Source: Alphaproteobacteria bacterium
GTDB lineage: Bacteria > Pseudomonadota > Alphaproteobacteria > Micropepsales > Micropepsaceae
Assembly: GCA_013389115.1 (NCBI GenBank)
Contig: JACADY010000039.1
Coordinates: forward strand, 1-64,000
Reading direction: 5' to 3'
DNA length: 64,000 bases
Made by a program: the position numbers and the translations under genes. Below, piece after piece: positions 24,711 through 32,408 of this stretch. The stretch's first letter is position 1. Each line of letters starts with the position of its first letter. The notes beneath the pieces were generated by a model. That model did no database searches, had not been told where the DNA came from, and saw nothing but the letters and a program-made list of their open reading frames with translations.

Positions 24711-25867
24711 GCCAGAACGATGTCGCCGAGGCGGCGGCGCGGCGAAGGCGGCGCCTCCGTTGCATAGCCCATGCGGAAGAGCATCTGCACGGTGTGGGCG
24801 GGTTCAACGCCGAGCGTCTCCTTGAATTCGCGCTGCAAGGCCTGCATCGCGGGAAACTCCTCGAGGATCTGGCTTAACGGACAAAGGGCGACGCCGGCGC
24901 CCGTCGCGGCGAGATTGGCCCTTACATAGGCGCGCCCCGCCGCGATCTGCATGGGCCGATCGTTTTGCGGCGTGATGATCCAGCCAAAGCTTGGCGAGGC
25001 ATCGATTTGCGCTGTGACGTTCGCGAGCGCCTGATCCCGCAGAAATTTGTTGCCCGACAGGGCCTTTTCGCGCGTGAAGATGCCGGTTGCATTCAGCCAC
25101 CAGATGAGCGGCCCGTGCAGCGACAGCCCATCGCGGTGGGCGGCGATCTCCGTTGCGGTCAGCCGATAGACCCGGACGGATTCATAATAGGATTCATCAT
25201 AGCCGACTTCCGCCGCCCAGGCCCTGCGGGCAAGGTCGCGGATCCGGTCGGAAAGATGCGCATCGCCCCCCGTCCAGCCAAAGCGCGTGCCGGCTTCGGC
25301 GCTTGCCGCCGCGATCGCCTCTGCCTTGCGCGCTTCGACATGCCTTGCCTCATAGACGTTCCGGTTCGAGCGCCGGCGAAGAACATGCGCGAACAGCGGA
25401 TCGCGCGCAATCGCCGGATCGGCGGCAAAGGTGACGCGGGCAAGAGGCGTCTCCCCGACCGCCTCGTCCGTCCAGGCCCCGTCCGGGAACAGTCGCGTCT
25501 CGGCGCGATAGCCCATTTCCGCCGCCGCCATGCGCAGCAATTCAAGAAACGCCCCGCAGCCGATCACGATCTGCCGGGAATAGGGATCTGTCGCGGGCAA
25601 GAGCCGCGTCCGGTCGGCAAGAAAGGTGATGACACCCTCCTGCCGCAGATCGGCGATCCAGGGCTGCATGTTGTGCGGATTAGGTGCAAGCAGGGCCGCA
25701 CCAAGCGCGCGCCGCCTCGGCTCCACCTCAGCCCCGAACGGGTCCTGCCATGCCGCGATGGCTTCCTCCGGCATGAGGTCGCATCGGGTGAGGCCAAGGC
25801 CGCCCGCGGCCGCGATCACGGCGCCCCCGCCCAGAACTCTGATGAATTGCCGCCGCGAAGCCGTCAT
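24707..25867 (-). CDS. Tat-exported nitroreductase-family protein
   Basis: 386 aa from the ATG at 25867. The N-terminus SRRQFIRVLGGGAVIAAAGG has a Tat twin-arginine pattern (RRQF) followed by a hydrophobic stretch, so it should be folded with its flavin before export. The body has nitroreductase-like features: APNPHNMQPW near the start, RRSNRNVY, and SFGWIITPQND ... AGRAYVRANLAATGAGVALCPLSQ. It is co-transcribed with marR. Substrate unknown; quinone or nitro reduction is inferred from the family. Confidence 0.83.
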   Translation of the reverse strand: MTASRRQFIRVLGGGAVIAAAGGLGLTRCDLMPEEAIAAWQDPFGAEVEPRRRALGAALLAPNPHNMQPWIADLRQEGVITFLADRTRLLPATDPYSRQIVIGCGAFLELLRMAAAEMGYRAETRLFPDGAWTDEAVGETPLARVTFAADPAIARDPLFAHVLRRRSNRNVYEARHVEARKAEAIAAASAEAGTRFGWTGGDAHLSDRIRDLARRAWAAEVGYDESYYESVRVYRLTATEIAAHRDGLSLHGPLIWWLNATGIFTREKALSGNKFLRDQALANVTAQIDASPSFGWIITPQNDRPMQIAAGRAYVRANLAATGAGVALCPLSQILEEFPAMQALQREFKETLGVEPAHTVQMLFRMGYATEAPPSPRRRLGDIVLA

Positions 25868-25880
25868 CGGAACCCCCTTT

Positions 25881-25924
25881 TTCATTCCTGGGAATAGGAT
25901 ATTCATTCTTAGGAATATATTCAA
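25881..25924 (-). promoter_or_regulatory. Promoter with twin operators for the nitroreductase-marR operon
   Basis: On the minus strand TTGAAT (25919-25924) and TATCCT (25896-25901) are 17 bases apart, an excellent sigma-70 pair. Two similar partly palindromic sites, TTCATTCCTGGGAATA (25881-25896) and TTCATTCTTAGGAATA (25902-25917) on the plus strand, are 21 bp (two helical turns) apart. One fills the spacer and one covers the region after -10. MarR is the probable ligand-responsive repressor (inference). Confidence 0.75.
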
Positions 25925-26060
25925 GGGATCTGCGGCCAGAAAGGAGAGGCCCCCGGCGCGCGGCATCGTAAATGCGCCCCGCCCTTGCGCGATTTTGTCT
26001 GCATTGACTAAAGGGAGCCGAGGGCTAGTCTACGCCGCTGGCAAGAGAGGTGACGGCCCC

Positions 26061-26573
26061 ATGGCCAAGGACTGGATGGGATATGAGCAGATGGCGCAAA
26101 CGGCGCTGCGCGGCGTCGTGAAAATGGCGCTTGAGCGCGCGGCGGCGCAGGGCCTGCCGGGCGATCATCATTTCTACATCACCTTTGATACGCGTTTTCC
26201 GGGCGTGAACATCGCTGAGCACTTGCGCGCGCGCTATCCTGAGGAGATGACGATCGTCCTCCAGCACCGTTTCTGGGGCCTCAAGGTGGAGGACACGCGC
26301 TTCACCGTCTCGCTTTCGTTCAACAAGGTCGGCGAGGAGCTTGTGGTCCCTTACGCGGCGGTGAAGGCCTTTTTCGACCCCTCTGTGCAGTTCGGGCTGC
26401 AATTCAAGAACCAGGCCTCAGGTATCGCCTTGCGCCCTGGCGCGCTTCAGCCCGCGGCGTTGCAGCCGCCGGCCAAGGAGGCGCACGCCACGCCCGCCGC
26501 GCCGGAGGTCAAGCCCGACGCCAATGCCGCGGGCGGCCAGGTCGTCAGCCTTGATGCCTTCCGCAAGAAGTAG
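26061..26573 (+). CDS. sspB: SspB-alpha, ClpXP adaptor for ssrA-tagged proteins
   Basis: Delivers tmRNA-tagged proteins to the ClpXP protease. 170 aa from the ATG at 26061. The SspB fold is recognisable (GLPGDHHFYITFDTRFPGVNI, MTIVLQHRFWGLKVEDTRFTVSLSFNKV, LVVPYAAVKAFFDPSVQFGLQF), followed by a flexible Ala/Pro-rich linker and a C-terminal VVSLDAFRKK that is the ClpX-docking tail. The tmRNA gene supplying the tag lies 4.4 kb upstream. Stop is TAG. Confidence 0.93.
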   Translation: MAKDWMGYEQMAQTALRGVVKMALERAAAQGLPGDHHFYITFDTRFPGVNIAEHLRARYPEEMTIVLQHRFWGLKVEDTRFTVSLSFNKVGEELVVPYAAVKAFFDPSVQFGLQFKNQASGIALRPGALQPAALQPPAKEAHATPAAPEVKPDANAAGGQVVSLDAFRKK

Positions 26574-26661
26574 CGCGCTTTAATCCCGCCCGTTTCGCAT
26601 GCTAAAGCGCTGGTTTAATGCCTTCCGGCAAGCTCGATTACGCAAGCAAGGACGACGCGGC

Positions 26662-28056
26662 ATGGCCAAAACCACCCGTACTGAAACCGACACCTTCGGC
26701 CCGATCGAAGTGTACGCGACCCGCTATTGGGGCGCGCAGGCCCAGCGCTCGCTCGGCAATTTCAAGATCGGTTGGGAGAGGCAGCCTCTTCCCATCGTCC
26801 GTGCCCTTGGCATTATCAAGCGTGCCGCGGCGGAGGTGAACATGGAGCTCGCCGGCCTTGACCCCAAGATCGGCAAGGCCATCATTGCCGCCGCACAGGA
26901 AGTGCTCGAGGGCAAGCTCGATGACCACTTCCCCCTCGTCGTATGGCAGACGGGATCGGGCACGCAATCCAACATGAACGCGAACGAGGTCATCTCGAAC
27001 CGCGCGATCGAGATGCTGGGCGGCGAGATGGGCACGAAAAAGCCCGTTCACCCGAACGACCACGTGAATATGAGCCAGTCCTCGAACGACACCTTCCCGA
27101 CGGCGATGCACATCGCCTGCGCGGAGGAGATCGTTCACCGTCTGCTGCCCGCGCTGCAGAAACTGCGCAACGCGCTCAACGACAAGGCGCAGGCCTGGAA
27201 GAACATCATCAAGATTGGCCGCACCCACACCCAGGACGCGACCCCCCTGACCCTCGGCCAGGAATTCTCGGGCTATGCGCAGCAGGTCCAGAACGGCATC
27301 GCCCGCATCGAGCAGTCTTTGCCCATGCTGATGCAGCTCGCCCAAGGCGGCACCGCCGTGGGAACGGGCCTCAACGCACCCAAGGGCTTTGCCGAGCGCA
27401 TCGCCGACCGCATCGCCGCGATAACGGGCCTTGCCTTCACCTCGGCCCCCAACAAGTTCGAGGCGCTCGCGGCCCACGACGCGATGGTGTTCAGCCATGG
27501 CGCGATCAACACGGTCGCCGCCTCGCTGTTCAAGATCGCCAACGACATCCGCTTTCTGGGTTCAGGTCCCCGCTCCGGGCTTGGTGAGCTTGCCCTCCCT
27601 GAGAACGAGCCCGGCTCCTCGATCATGCCCGGCAAGGTCAATCCCACCCAGTGCGAGGCGCTGACCCAGGTCTGCGTGCAGATCTTTGGCAACCACGCCG
27701 CCCTCACCTTCGCCGGCAGTCAGGGCCATTTTGAGCTCAACGTCTTCAATCCGGTGATGGCCTATAATTTCCTGCAATCCGTGCGCCTGATGGCTGACGC
27801 GGCGGTGAGCTTCACTGACAATTGCGTCGTAGGGATCGAGCCGCGCCTCGACAACATCAAGGCGGGGCTGGAGCGCTCGCTGATGCTGGTGACGGCTCTC
27901 GCGCCCAAGATCGGCTATGACAACGCGGCCAAGATCGCCAAGACCGCGCACAAGAACGGCACCACGCTGAAGGAAGAGGCGGTGAAGTCTGGCCTCGTCA
28001 CGGCGGCGGAGTTCGATGCGATCGTTCGCCCGGAGGACATGATCCACCCAGGTTGA
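26662..28056 (+). CDS. fumC: Fumarate hydratase class II
   Basis: Iron-free fumarase of the TCA cycle, homotetrameric. 464 aa from the ATG at 26662 (AAGGA upstream). Active-site regions from all three conserved blocks are present: [14 protein letters not shown], the [16 protein letters not shown] histidine region, and the [16 protein letters not shown] fumarase/aspartase signature. It sits in the sspB-fumC-RHH-gst-DUF4169 run often found in alphaproteobacteria. Confidence 0.97.
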   Translation: MAKTTRTETDTFGPIEVYATRYWGAQAQRSLGNFKIGWERQPLPIVRALGIIKRAAAEVNMELAGLDPKIGKAIIAAAQEVLEGKLDDHFPLVVWQTGSGTQSNMNANEVISNRAIEMLGGEMGTKKPVHPNDHVNMSQSSNDTFPTAMHIACAEEIVHRLLPALQKLRNALNDKAQAWKNIIKIGRTHTQDATPLTLGQEFSGYAQQVQNGIARIEQSLPMLMQLAQGGTAVGTGLNAPKGFAERIADRIAAITGLAFTSAPNKFEALAAHDAMVFSHGAINTVAASLFKIANDIRFLGSGPRSGLGELALPENEPGSSIMPGKVNPTQCEALTQVCVQIFGNHAALTFAGSQGHFELNVFNPVMAYNFLQSVRLMADAAVSFTDNCVVGIEPRLDNIKAGLERSLMLVTALAPKIGYDNAAKIAKTAHKNGTTLKEEAVKSGLVTAAEFDAIVRPEDMIHPG

Positions 28057-28059
28057 GGC

Positions 28060-28281
28060 ATGGTCGGCATGAAGCTGAAAAAGCGCTCATTCTCGCTTTC
28101 GGGCCACCGCACATCGGTCGCGCTCGAGCCTGAGTTCTGGGCCACCCTCGAAATCGAGGCGGCAAGGCAAAGGAAGAGCCTTGCATCCCTGATCGGCGAG
28201 GTGGACGCGAGCCGCGGCACCCGCCCCCTGACAAGCGCGCTGCGCGTGCGCGCCCTTGTGGCGGCAAGGACGGCGATCTAG
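28060..28281 (+). CDS. Ribbon-helix-helix domain protein
   Basis: 73 aa. The strand RSFSLSGHRTSVALEPEFWATLEIEAARQRKSLASLI has the pattern of a predicted RHH DNA-binding fold conserved next to fumC in alphaproteobacteria. It begins four bases after the fumC stop and ends with TAG. Its target is unknown; it might also act as a small RNA- or protein-binding factor. Confidence 0.85.
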   Translation: MVGMKLKKRSFSLSGHRTSVALEPEFWATLEIEAARQRKSLASLIGEVDASRGTRPLTSALRVRALVAARTAI

Positions 28282-28313
28282 CCTTGGCGCTCAACATTGG
28301 GGAGGCGCCTGCC

Positions 28314-28913
28314 ATGCTCACGCTCATTCACAAGCCGATGTCGCGTTCAGCGAGCATCCGCTGGCTGCTGGAAGAGCTGGGCGTGCCCTATGAAACAAAG
28401 GCCGTCACGATCAAGGGGCCGGACGGCTCCGGCGCGCGCGATCCTTCGAACCCGCATCCCCATGGCAAGGTCCCCGCGCTCGTGCATGACGGGCATGTGG
28501 TATTCGAAACACCCGCCATCGCGCTTTATCTGACGGACCTCTATCCGGAGGCGAAATTGGGGCCGAAGGTGGGCGACTCGGCGCGCGGCGCATACCTCTC
28601 CTGGCTCGCTTATCGCACCGGCGTCATGGAGCCCGCCTTTCTTGAGCGTCGCCTGGGCCTGAAGCATATCTATGGGATGATGGGCTGGGCCGCGCCCGAA
28701 GAGGTGGAAGAGGCGCTCAACACGCATCTTGCGGGCAAGGACTATTTCCTTGGCCAAACATTCTCGGCCGCGGACATCGTGGTCGGCGGCGGCATCAATT
28801 TCATGATGATGTTCAAGCTGATGAACGAAACACCGCTGCTTAAGGACTATTGCGCCCGCATCACGGATCGCCCGGCATTCAAGCGCGCCATGGAACTGGA
28901 CGCAGGCAAGTGA
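28314..28913 (+). CDS. Glutathione S-transferase family protein
   Basis: 199 aa from the ATG at 28314, which has GGGAGG eight bases upstream and is preferred over a TTG at 28284. The N-terminal thioredoxin-like domain has the catalytic region HKPMSRSASIRWLLEELGVPYE, the cis-Pro KVPAL and ETPAIALYL; the C-terminal helical domain has LGQTFSAADIVVGGG. Substrate unknown. Confidence 0.92.
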   Translation: MLTLIHKPMSRSASIRWLLEELGVPYETKAVTIKGPDGSGARDPSNPHPHGKVPALVHDGHVVFETPAIALYLTDLYPEAKLGPKVGDSARGAYLSWLAYRTGVMEPAFLERRLGLKHIYGMMGWAAPEEVEEALNTHLAGKDYFLGQTFSAADIVVGGGINFMMMFKLMNETPLLKDYCARITDRPAFKRAMELDAGK

Positions 28914-29095
28914 GCAAGATCATCAATCTGCGCCGGGCACGAAAGGCCAAGACGCGGGCCGAAGGCGCGGCGAAGGCGGAAGAAAATCGTGCCCGCTTCG
29001 GCCGCACAAAGGCCGAGCGCTCCCGCGATGATGATGAGGCTGCCCGCGCCGCCCGCCACCTCGACGCCCACAAGCGCGAGGATGGGATTGACTGA
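28910..29095 (+). CDS. DUF4169 family protein
   Basis: 61 aa starting at a GTG that overlaps the gst stop (GTGA). Very basic and acidic, mostly helical: SKIINLRRARKAKTR, then ENRARFGRTKAERSRDD and AARAARHLDAHKR, matching DUF4169. Members are found beside sspB/fumC in many alphaproteobacteria. No function is known; the charge pattern suggests nucleic-acid or ribosome contact. Confidence 0.85.
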   Translation: MSKIINLRRARKAKTRAEGAAKAEENRARFGRTKAERSRDDDEAARAARHLDAHKREDGID

Positions 29096-29144
29096 CGCGA
29101 GCCTGCGAAAGGCGCTTGCCCAGGGAAGGGGCCATCCACTTTAT

Positions 29145-29236
29145 CCGTCATCCGCGAAGCGCGAGAGCCGCGAAGAGGATCCAGCGCAAGAACTATGGAT
29201 TCTCTTCGCCTGCGGTCGCAGGCTCGAGAATGACGC
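29145..29236. repeat. Long cruciform-like palindromic repeat
   Basis: Nested inverted repeats: outer CGTCAT with ATGACG and inner GCGAAGAGGATCCA with TGGATTCTCTTCGC (one mismatch). About 92 bp in the gap 29096-29367 between the DUF4169 gene and glnE. It resembles intergenic palindromes that are highly repeated in some alphaproteobacteria. Confidence 0.65.
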
Positions 29237-29273
29237 GGGTAGGAAAGCCCACCTCAGGGTACAGAAAATATGA

Positions 29274-29318
29274 CCTCACCCTGAGGCGACCGCCCTTCGC
29301 GGCCCTCGAAGGGTGAGG
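29274..29318. repeat. CCTCACCCTGAGG-type palindrome, copy 1
   Basis: About 45 bp: CCTCACCCTGAGGCG, a GC-rich centre, then CCCTCGAAGGGTGAGG. A near-identical element lies at 38719-38761. It is 50 bases beyond the glnE stop and could stabilise or end that transcript. Confidence 0.75.
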
Positions 29319-29367
29319 GAAAAACTTGCTGTCGCATCCCCCGCCTCACCCCAATCGGAAAAGGCGC

Positions 29368-32313
29368 TCAGCTCTGGCGGCTTGAGCGGAACGAGGTGAA
29401 CCGCCGCTCCGGCGCCGACAAAGGCTGCGGCGTCAGGAACAGGCGCTTGTAATGCCCCATCGTCCGCTCTGCATGTCCCTGAATGAGCGGCTCGACCGAG
29501 GCGAATTCGGAAACCCCCGCCGCCCGCGCGACGAGCGAAGCGAGCCGTGGGCCGGGCCGGCGTGTAGCGAGGTCCGACCGCCCGATGATCGAGAGGATCG
29601 CCCGGATGCGCGTATAGAAGCGATGCGTCTCGGTCAATTCGGCCGCCGTGTCGGGATCAAGGCACCCCGCCCGGCACAGAGCCGAGAAGGCCGATCCCGC
29701 ATCGGGCGAGAGCACGTAAGGATGGTCGGCCGCATTGCGCAATTGCAGCGCGGCAGCGATGAGGCCGATATCGCCAAGTCCGCCATGCATGGCATCCAGA
29801 TCCCAGCGATTGCTGGCATCGGTCTCCCGCGTCAGCTTGTGCCGCGCGCGATCCGCCTCGGCCGCAAGCCGGTCGGTGCGCCGCCCGCGCGTGAGAATGT
29901 CGCGAAGCCCCGTGGAGAGTTTGAGCCGCAGATGCTCGGGCGCGATCAGGATGCGCGTGCGCGTCAGGGCAAGGTGTTCGGCCGGCGCCGCAGGGCCGCC
30001 ATAATGGGCAAGATAGGCATGCATGGGCGTCGTCAACTGCCCATTCTGTCCCCCAGGGCGCGGCGTTGTGTCGATGCTGAAAACCGCCTCACCCGCATCG
30101 TCCGCGCCAAGTTCGTTAAGGAGATCGCGCGCGAACATAGCCGAGCGGATCGCCGCTTCGGCGGTCGCGGCCCCGCCTTGATCGACATCGGACACGAAGA
30201 CGAGTTCGAGCGGCGAATCGAACGAAAGCATGCGCCCGCCAAACGCGCCCATGGAGAGAACGGCAATGCCGCCCGCCGATGGGCTCTCGGCCTCAGGGTA
30301 CTGCGCCCGAACGATGTCATAGGCGCGCTGCACGGTCGCTTCGGCGATCGCTGAGAACACTGCGTTTGCGTCGGCCGCATCGAGCCGCATGCCGATCACA
30401 TCGCAGGCCGCCTGCGCCTTCATGTCCCTTGCCCATTCGCGCAAGGCCGTGCCCGAAAGCGCGGCCGGCCCCTCGCCCACATGCGAGGCCAGCCACTCCG
30501 GCGCCGAGAACAGCATATCGACGCCGCGCTCCCAGGAAGGCCAGGCCTGGATCAAGGTCTTGGAGCGGATAAAGGCCTCGGCCACCGCCGGCGCGTTGCC
30601 GAAGACATTGGCGACTTCTCCCACAAGGCTGGGATCCGACTTGAGCGCGAGGAACACATCCTCCTCGTTGCCCGAGGCGGCAAGGAACCGGTCGAAGCGC
30701 AGCACCGCGCCGTTAGGATCATCGGTCTCGGCAAAGGCCGTGATGAGCCCGGGCGCAAGGTCCGCCATGCGCCGCACCGGCCTGCCCTCGCCGAGCGCCG
30801 GCACCCAGCGCTCGATGGTGAGCGCAACCGACGCGCCATCGTCAAACCCGAGTGCCTCAAGCTTGTTGGGTGCGGCCGAGACGACGAGCGAGGGCCGCAT
30901 CTCCATCGTCCACTTGGAAGCGATGGGCGCGGCCATGACAAGCGCTGCCCAAGCGGCCTCTGCTTCTTCTTCCGCCGCCTCAAGAACATGCAGGAAGCTG
31001 CTGGCATCGTTGAAGCCTGCAAGCGCCGCCTGCGCCGTGCGCAACCTGCCGCTCTGTCCCGGCGCGACCTGCGCGGCCCCCGCGCAGAGGTGATAGGTGT
31101 CCCGCGCCGCCCGCTCGATGGCGATGACATCGTTGAGACGGTCGGCAAGCTCGCCCGACAGGATCTGCGCATCCCGCGCCGCCGCGATGACCGCGCGCAC
31201 GGGAGCCGTCACGAGGTGCGGCTGCTTTGCCCCAAGCACGAGGCGCAGGCACAGCAGCAGCCGCGTCAACGCGTTCGGGACCCCGCCGAGAGACTGGCTG
31301 GGCCGCACTGGTGTCTTGGTGAAGTCTTCCGATGCGAGCGCAAGGTCGACGGCGCCGTACCGGCCGGTATAAAGCCGCTCATGCACGCGCGAGAGGAAGG
31401 CGTCTGCGGCCTTCTTGTCTCCCGCAACCGCGCGCGCGCTGGCGAACCACGCCCGGCGCGGCTGAGGCGGCGGCAGGCCGATGCTGTAAAGCACATCATC
31501 GGCATTGAGCGCGACGCGGACATGGTTTGCAATACCAATGGTTTCCAGCGTGACGTTGAACAAGGGTGCGCCCCGTGCCGGCGAGGCGAAAGCCTCTTTC
31601 AGCTCTGCCGCGATATGGACGAGCGGACGCTCGCAAGCGATTGAACTGATTCCGATTTCCTGAAGTGCGACAGGGTCGTAGACGACCGCAAGGTCGAGCG
31701 GGCCTGCATACCCAGTCTCGCCGCTCGCAAAATCGCCGCCCCCGAGCACGAACAGCCCCTGCAGCGAGGAAGGAAGGGGGTCGGCGGCGATGGGAAGCTG
31801 TCCATGCCGGATCGAACGGCGCACGAGCGCGTTGAGCGTCGCATCGATCATGCGTTCCGCGGTTTGCGTCAGCGTCTGATGCACGTCCGAATCAGATACG
31901 AGCCCCGACAAGGCGGTCAGCGCCATTGTCGCGAACACACGGTCGCGGATGGGCCGAAGCGCCGTGGTGATGGACTCGGTCGGCCCCCAGGCGCGATCGA
32001 TCGCCGAGAGATCGCGAAACGCCTCGCGCACGACGGAGCGCCACTGCCCCCTCAGCGCGGCGAAAACGACGGCCGGATGGGCGATGCAGCACTCCGCAAG
32101 CTCCGGCGCGAAGGCGAAGGCGTGCTGAATGACCGCGCGATGCTGCGGGTCATCGAGCACGGCATCGACGGCAGCGGCATTGACACGGCCCGCTTTGCGC
32201 CGCCACTTCTCAATCCGGGTTGCCGCTTCGTTCGGCTGAGGCGAAGGGATACTCTCCTCAGGCTCGGGCATGATCTCGGGCGTTTCCTGGGACAAAGGCG
32301 CGATCTCGGACAT
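29368..32313 (-). CDS. glnE: GlnE-like adenylyltransferase/deadenylylase homologue, probably catalytically impaired
   Basis: GlnE attaches or removes AMP on glutamine synthetase using two nucleotidyltransferase halves. This 981-aa protein matches GlnE in length and layout: an N-terminal half with WFASARAVAGD, and a C-terminal half with PRPGGQNG, HLALTRTRILI and GGLGDIGLIAAALQL. The nucleotidyltransferase motifs are degenerate: where the family has a Ser-Asp-x-Asp-Leu box, this reads GPLDLAVVYD in the N half and SPLELVFVSD in the C half, and the N half has lost its RLRP motif. It is probably a diverged or regulatory homologue. Start chosen at ATG 32313. Divergent from pcrA. Confidence 0.78.
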   Translation of the reverse strand: MSEIAPLSQETPEIMPEPEESIPSPQPNEAATRIEKWRRKAGRVNAAAVDAVLDDPQHRAVIQHAFAFAPELAECCIAHPAVVFAALRGQWRSVVREAFRDLSAIDRAWGPTESITTALRPIRDRVFATMALTALSGLVSDSDVHQTLTQTAERMIDATLNALVRRSIRHGQLPIAADPLPSSLQGLFVLGGGDFASGETGYAGPLDLAVVYDPVALQEIGISSIACERPLVHIAAELKEAFASPARGAPLFNVTLETIGIANHVRVALNADDVLYSIGLPPPQPRRAWFASARAVAGDKKAADAFLSRVHERLYTGRYGAVDLALASEDFTKTPVRPSQSLGGVPNALTRLLLCLRLVLGAKQPHLVTAPVRAVIAAARDAQILSGELADRLNDVIAIERAARDTYHLCAGAAQVAPGQSGRLRTAQAALAGFNDASSFLHVLEAAEEEAEAAWAALVMAAPIASKWTMEMRPSLVVSAAPNKLEALGFDDGASVALTIERWVPALGEGRPVRRMADLAPGLITAFAETDDPNGAVLRFDRFLAASGNEEDVFLALKSDPSLVGEVANVFGNAPAVAEAFIRSKTLIQAWPSWERGVDMLFSAPEWLASHVGEGPAALSGTALREWARDMKAQAACDVIGMRLDAADANAVFSAIAEATVQRAYDIVRAQYPEAESPSAGGIAVLSMGAFGGRMLSFDSPLELVFVSDVDQGGAATAEAAIRSAMFARDLLNELGADDAGEAVFSIDTTPRPGGQNGQLTTPMHAYLAHYGGPAAPAEHLALTRTRILIAPEHLRLKLSTGLRDILTRGRRTDRLAAEADRARHKLTRETDASNRWDLDAMHGGLGDIGLIAAALQLRNAADHPYVLSPDAGSAFSALCRAGCLDPDTAAELTETHRFYTRIRAILSIIGRSDLATRRPGPRLASLVARAAGVSEFASVEPLIQGHAERTMGHYKRLFLTPQPLSAPERRFTSFRSSRQS

Positions 32314-32408
32314 GGGAACCGATAGGGACTTGGGGCTATGGTGAACCAAGTATGATGGAACCCGGTTAACGGTGTGTTGAGAAGTGTGAACTGCGAGTTG
32401 AAAGGCAC

